Shown here piece after piece: positions 60,767 through 64,000 of a DNA stretch of 64,000 bases. The position numbers were made by a program, and so were the translations under genes. The stretch is from Rotaria sp. Silwood1. Its lineage: Eukaryota; Rotifera; Eurotatoria; Philodinida; Philodinidae. The notes under the pieces are model-generated. The model saw only the letters and a program-made list of their open reading frames with translations, did not search any database and was not told the origin of the DNA. Position 1 is the first letter of the stretch, and each line of letters begins with the position of its first letter. Location of the stretch: NCBI GenBank assembly GCA_905250075.1, contig CAJNOP010000347.1, positions 125,522 to 189,521 on the forward strand, read 5' to 3'.

Positions 60767-61090
60767 CGTATGCTCCGAAATTCTCGAGGGGATTCGTATA
60801 TATCTGACTTAAATGAACTTTTCTTAGATGAATTCAATGAAATATTTTTTATTGATAATGTTCGTACAGTCAAAACTGGGTTTAAACCATGTAGACAACG
60901 AATTTGGGATCAATGTTTTATATGTGAGCTTGATCGAGTAGAATTTATGGTTATTAATTAATTAAATCGATTTTAATCATCAATTACACTCGCGAACTTG
61001 AAATATATTTAGACGCAATCATCGTAATATGTGATGTACGTTGTAGTCTTTTAGAAGATTTTATTAATTCGAATAATAAAGTAAAGTAAA
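60767..61090 (+). pseudogene. Fragment of an unidentified coding sequence
   Basis: After an acceptor-like tttttag at 60759-60765 the sequence reads LRNSRGDSYISDLNELFLDE, continues to CRQRIWDQCFICELDRVEF, and stops at 60960-60962. One frame over, ELEIYLDAIIVICDVRCSLL follows to a stop near 61090. The composition is protein-like, but no family is recognised and no start is certain. It begins right beside telomere-like block F, as if a gene had been cut there. Confidence 0.35.
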
Positions 61091-64000
61091 TGATTATTCA
61101 TTCTGAAGCACAAGGACTTCTTTTTGCTGATGTTAATTTCGTTTTTTTTTATTCATAAAATAAAATAAATTTATAACTCCGTCAGTAAAAGTCGCATCAA
61201 AATTAAGACGACAAGCGAGAAACTATTTACAAAATGAATTTCGTTTTACCTGAATATCCATAGTGGATGATCCTCTATATCTCCTATATCTCATATGCTA
61301 GTATTTAATAGAGTTTCCGAAGATACTTGCAAAACGTATTAGACGACATTTACACCCACACTCGTCTCGAATATTTGATGCTTTTCAGAATAAAATAATG
61401 ATCAATTCACTGTTGATTGAGAAGGAGAAGTCTGATGTGATTCCATGTGTTTGAAGCCAAAAAATATGCTTGCTCAAATATAATTTGCGATTCAATGTAA
61501 GCATAAGTCCAACTAAAAAGATAACTTACAATTTCCTTAAAAGTGAATAGCGACCAAATTCACTTTCACTGTGAAAAAACTGCAGAATAACAGATCAAAG
61601 CTCGTCTGTTGTTATTTTCATTAGTGCCTTAATCAGGACCGACAAGTTGCTTGTTCTCCCACTGATTTGAATCAAATAAATCATTTCATCACTCCTGTTC
61701 CCAAGTCGATTCTCTGGCATGATATTCAGTCTCAATTACGAAAAAGAAAAGATCACTATAGTGAAAAGTACATACAGTGATTCTTACAATTATCCTACCA
61801 CATTGTAAAAATCGCTTATCTACCTCATTTCTTAGCAATGGAGGAACAGGATGTAGGTGTGATATTGATGTGAGTGTGTTTGTGTATCTTCTCTATAGTA
61901 ACACAAACCCACGCATATACCAGCCACCCTCATCCTTACCCGCACCGTCTATTGGCGTTGATAGAAGACCTCTACTGAACTCATCCATCCAATTATGATA
62001 CCTAGTTGTAATGCAAATTTCACTAAAGATTCAGTGACTCAATAAATAAAAAATACTGTTATATAGAGTGCTATATGTTCATTTGCTTTTTATTCTTTTT
62101 TTTTATTAATGAAACCCGGGATTGAATCCGCCCGTGATAAAACATTTTTATGGTTTTGTGTATATATAAAAAATCGAATTATGTAGTGCAATACGTGTAG
62201 TATGAAGAAACAGAAAAAGTTCTAATTCATTTGCTGCATTTCTCATCTTGTAAAGCGTCACTCGATTTATTTTCTATTCAATCTTCAAAGCCTAACAATT
62301 CTTTGAATTGTAGAATTCATAATACTGAATTTGATTCTTATTCCAAGTTATGATATCGAAACTTAGCATCTGGGATGAAAATGTAGTTTCATCACCAAAG
62401 AAGACTGATGAAAAAGAAAACAAACAGGAAATCAACAAAAAATGAGCGTTTTACATGTAATATATTTTGCTCCTTGGCTATTTGTATTCCTATACTTTTA
62501 TTTTTTGACTTAAGCCTTTGCTCTGGATGCAGAATCTTCCTAGCGATGGTCCTTGTTGGAGCACTATTGGCTGGGATTGGTCGGGCGGTGCTGTTGACAT
62601 TTTATTTGCAAGAACAATCCAATAAAAGTAAATGTATCATTTTAGTCATGGGAGAAACTGACTCTTATGGAATACAATGCAGAAAATTTCATGAATTCTC
62701 CGAAATATTGCCGCGGGCTGCAAAAATAACATTGAGAAAAGTATCAGAGAGTTAACCGTTTCGAGGATTCATGAAATACTGCGAGCATCGACATCTTTTA
62801 TTTCTTTTGAAAAACGTTTTAGTTGTTTGACCTTCTTTCGTATCATGCACCTCCAGATTTATTCTTAAATGAGACCAGGACAAGTTCAATAATGGCGCAC
62901 ACATTTTGATTGAAAATTTCAAACTGAGGCTTAGTGATGGAACCTATTGCGGCATGATTCATGGAAAAGTATTAGGTTTTTAAAAATATTTGCCTTTCAA
63001 CTATTTTAGCGCTAGTTATATGGAAAGCGACTAGAAAACATCTTTTCTCAGAAAAAGATGAAAGTTGAATGTGAGGTTGTGGCAGATTCAGATCATTCTT
63101 TGGGAATATCTCATTATTCTCATGAACACTCGATCAACAAAGCAAAGAGATCTCCGAAAATTTTTGCCATAGCGCATTCTATAGAGCCCTTTACACTGAT
63201 CATTTTGGTAAAAATTCGTTCAAGTTTCATTGAAAAATGACAATGCTACGATCAAAACACTGAAAAAACACCAAACTTTGGCAAAAATATGATAGCAATC
63301 TTTAGAGTGCTCGCCCAATTCGATATTGTTTAGTATTTTCACTCTAATGTCATCAATTTTCCATGAGAATACAAAACATTTTACCAAAAGTTTTTCTACG
63401 TAGAATGCTCTTTCAAACGAGTTATGTTAACGATTTTCGGAGATCTCTTTCCTTTGTTGGTTGAGTATTCATCTGAAAAATGAGATGTTTCTACAGATTG
63501 GTATGGATCTTGAACAATATCACATTCAAGTCCTCATCTTTTTCCAAGCAAAGATATTTTTTAGTCATTTCCCACCTAACTAGAACGAAAAAAAGTTGGA
63601 CAGATAATATTCTACAAAAAAGTGATACATCCTTCGTGAATTCACGCTAGTGTTATCTGAGTAGACGTAAATGACAGTTTAAATTGTATTGAATAAAGCG
63701 TTATTGTATTGTAAAAAAGGACTATGGTATTGTGAAAGCGATAGCTACGAGTTTAAATTGGTAGATTTAAGCTTTTGCTCCTTGAAACACAGAATGCAAT
63801 TAAGTCAGATTCAACGAAGCGTGTCGATGTAATTAACATTTTCAAATCGCAATGATGAAGAAATTCAAACAAATCTTACACTTCGGTTTTGATTCTTGCT
63901 AACAGTCATCTGCACAAAATGTGAGAAAATGCCACATGTAGTTAACGTATCATTTCAACTTGTAATTTTCCTCAATGAAACTATAAACGTAAAAATATGA
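61091..64000. other. Repeat-rich end of the window, no supported gene
   Basis: No gene that I can defend. A 115-codon plus-strand ORF at 62408-62755 has two hydrophobic stretches but no family resemblance. An inverted repeat at 63120-63480 is listed separately. The rest looks like old interspersed sequence, including tgaaacccgggattgaatcc at 62110. Confidence 0.45.
63120..63480. repeat. Inverted repeat, family member also near 35.1 kb
   Basis: The left arm, atcaacaaagcaaagagatctccgaaaa (shown here as two joined words, atcaacaaagcaaag and agatctccgaaaa, 63132-63160), is the complement of ttttcggagatct plus ctttcctttgttggt at 63433-63462. Inside, gatcattttggtaaaaa at 63199 has inverse matches (ttttaccaaaagt) at 63380. 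The word order gctgatcattttggtaaaa, ttcattgag-aatgacaat, caaaatactaaa also occurs at 35080-35150, so this is a repeated family. The ends are not defined. Confidence 0.6.

Noticed and set aside
60595..60873. 92-codon minus-strand ORF
   Set aside because: It is half telomere-like array and lies antisense to the coding fragment at 60767.
62408..62755. 115-codon ORF with two hydrophobic stretches
   Set aside because: No recognisable family, repeat-rich surroundings and no conserved motif. I cannot separate it from chance.

Overview
The window looks like a piece of a bdelloid rotifer genome (Rotaria, Adineta or Didymodactylos type; the genus cannot be fixed from sequence alone). It is very AT-rich. 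The intron-containing genes use short introns (mostly 40-80 bp) with GT-AG ends. Broken copies of two families I know as heavily expanded in bdelloids are present: an F-box family and the N-terminal module of an ADP-ribosyltransferase-linked family. There are also repeated blocks of degenerate TGTGGG/CCCACA, the telomeric hexamer reported for bdelloids. No prokaryotic, organellar or viral gene organisation is seen.

Layout. 1-3.7 kb: repeat debris with two GC-rich structured hairpins. 3.7-21.6 kb: ordinary metazoan genes with introns. These are a four-helix MARVEL-like membrane protein (-), a rhodopsin-family peptide-type GPCR (+), a 16-exon SGLT/SLC5-type sodium-sugar symporter (-), a small unidentified gene (-), and a six-exon secreted carboxylesterase (-) with a small secreted-protein ORF downstream. 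I rebuilt the exons by eye, and all junctions of the four main genes keep frame. 22.5-42.1 kb: the three long intact genes are all single-exon. They are an M28 zinc metallopeptidase (-), a BAHD-type acyltransferase (+) and a 2200-residue NACHT/STAND NTPase with a long helical C-terminus (+). Between and around them lie fold-back elements, a TA-flanked MITE, broken genes and telomere-like arrays. 42.1-64 kb holds almost no intact gene: another telomere-like block beside a 100-N gap, an 816-bp palindromic element, an F-box pseudogene, a degenerate roughly 7.7-kb tandem array with a period near 95 bp, a truncated Tc1/mariner-type transposase, and further repeats.

Reading of the whole: the left third is a normal gene neighbourhood. 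The rest has the character of bdelloid subtelomeric or accessory DNA, with intronless genes that may be foreign, decayed members of expanded families and many mobile-element traces. The most unusual features are (a) several TGTGGG blocks followed at once by CCCACA blocks, the orientation made by end-to-end joining of chromosome ends, two of which bracket the giant NACHT gene; (b) the very diverged ~95-bp satellite starting next to a broken secreted-protein exon; and (c) a BAHD acyltransferase, a family otherwise typical of plants and fungi.
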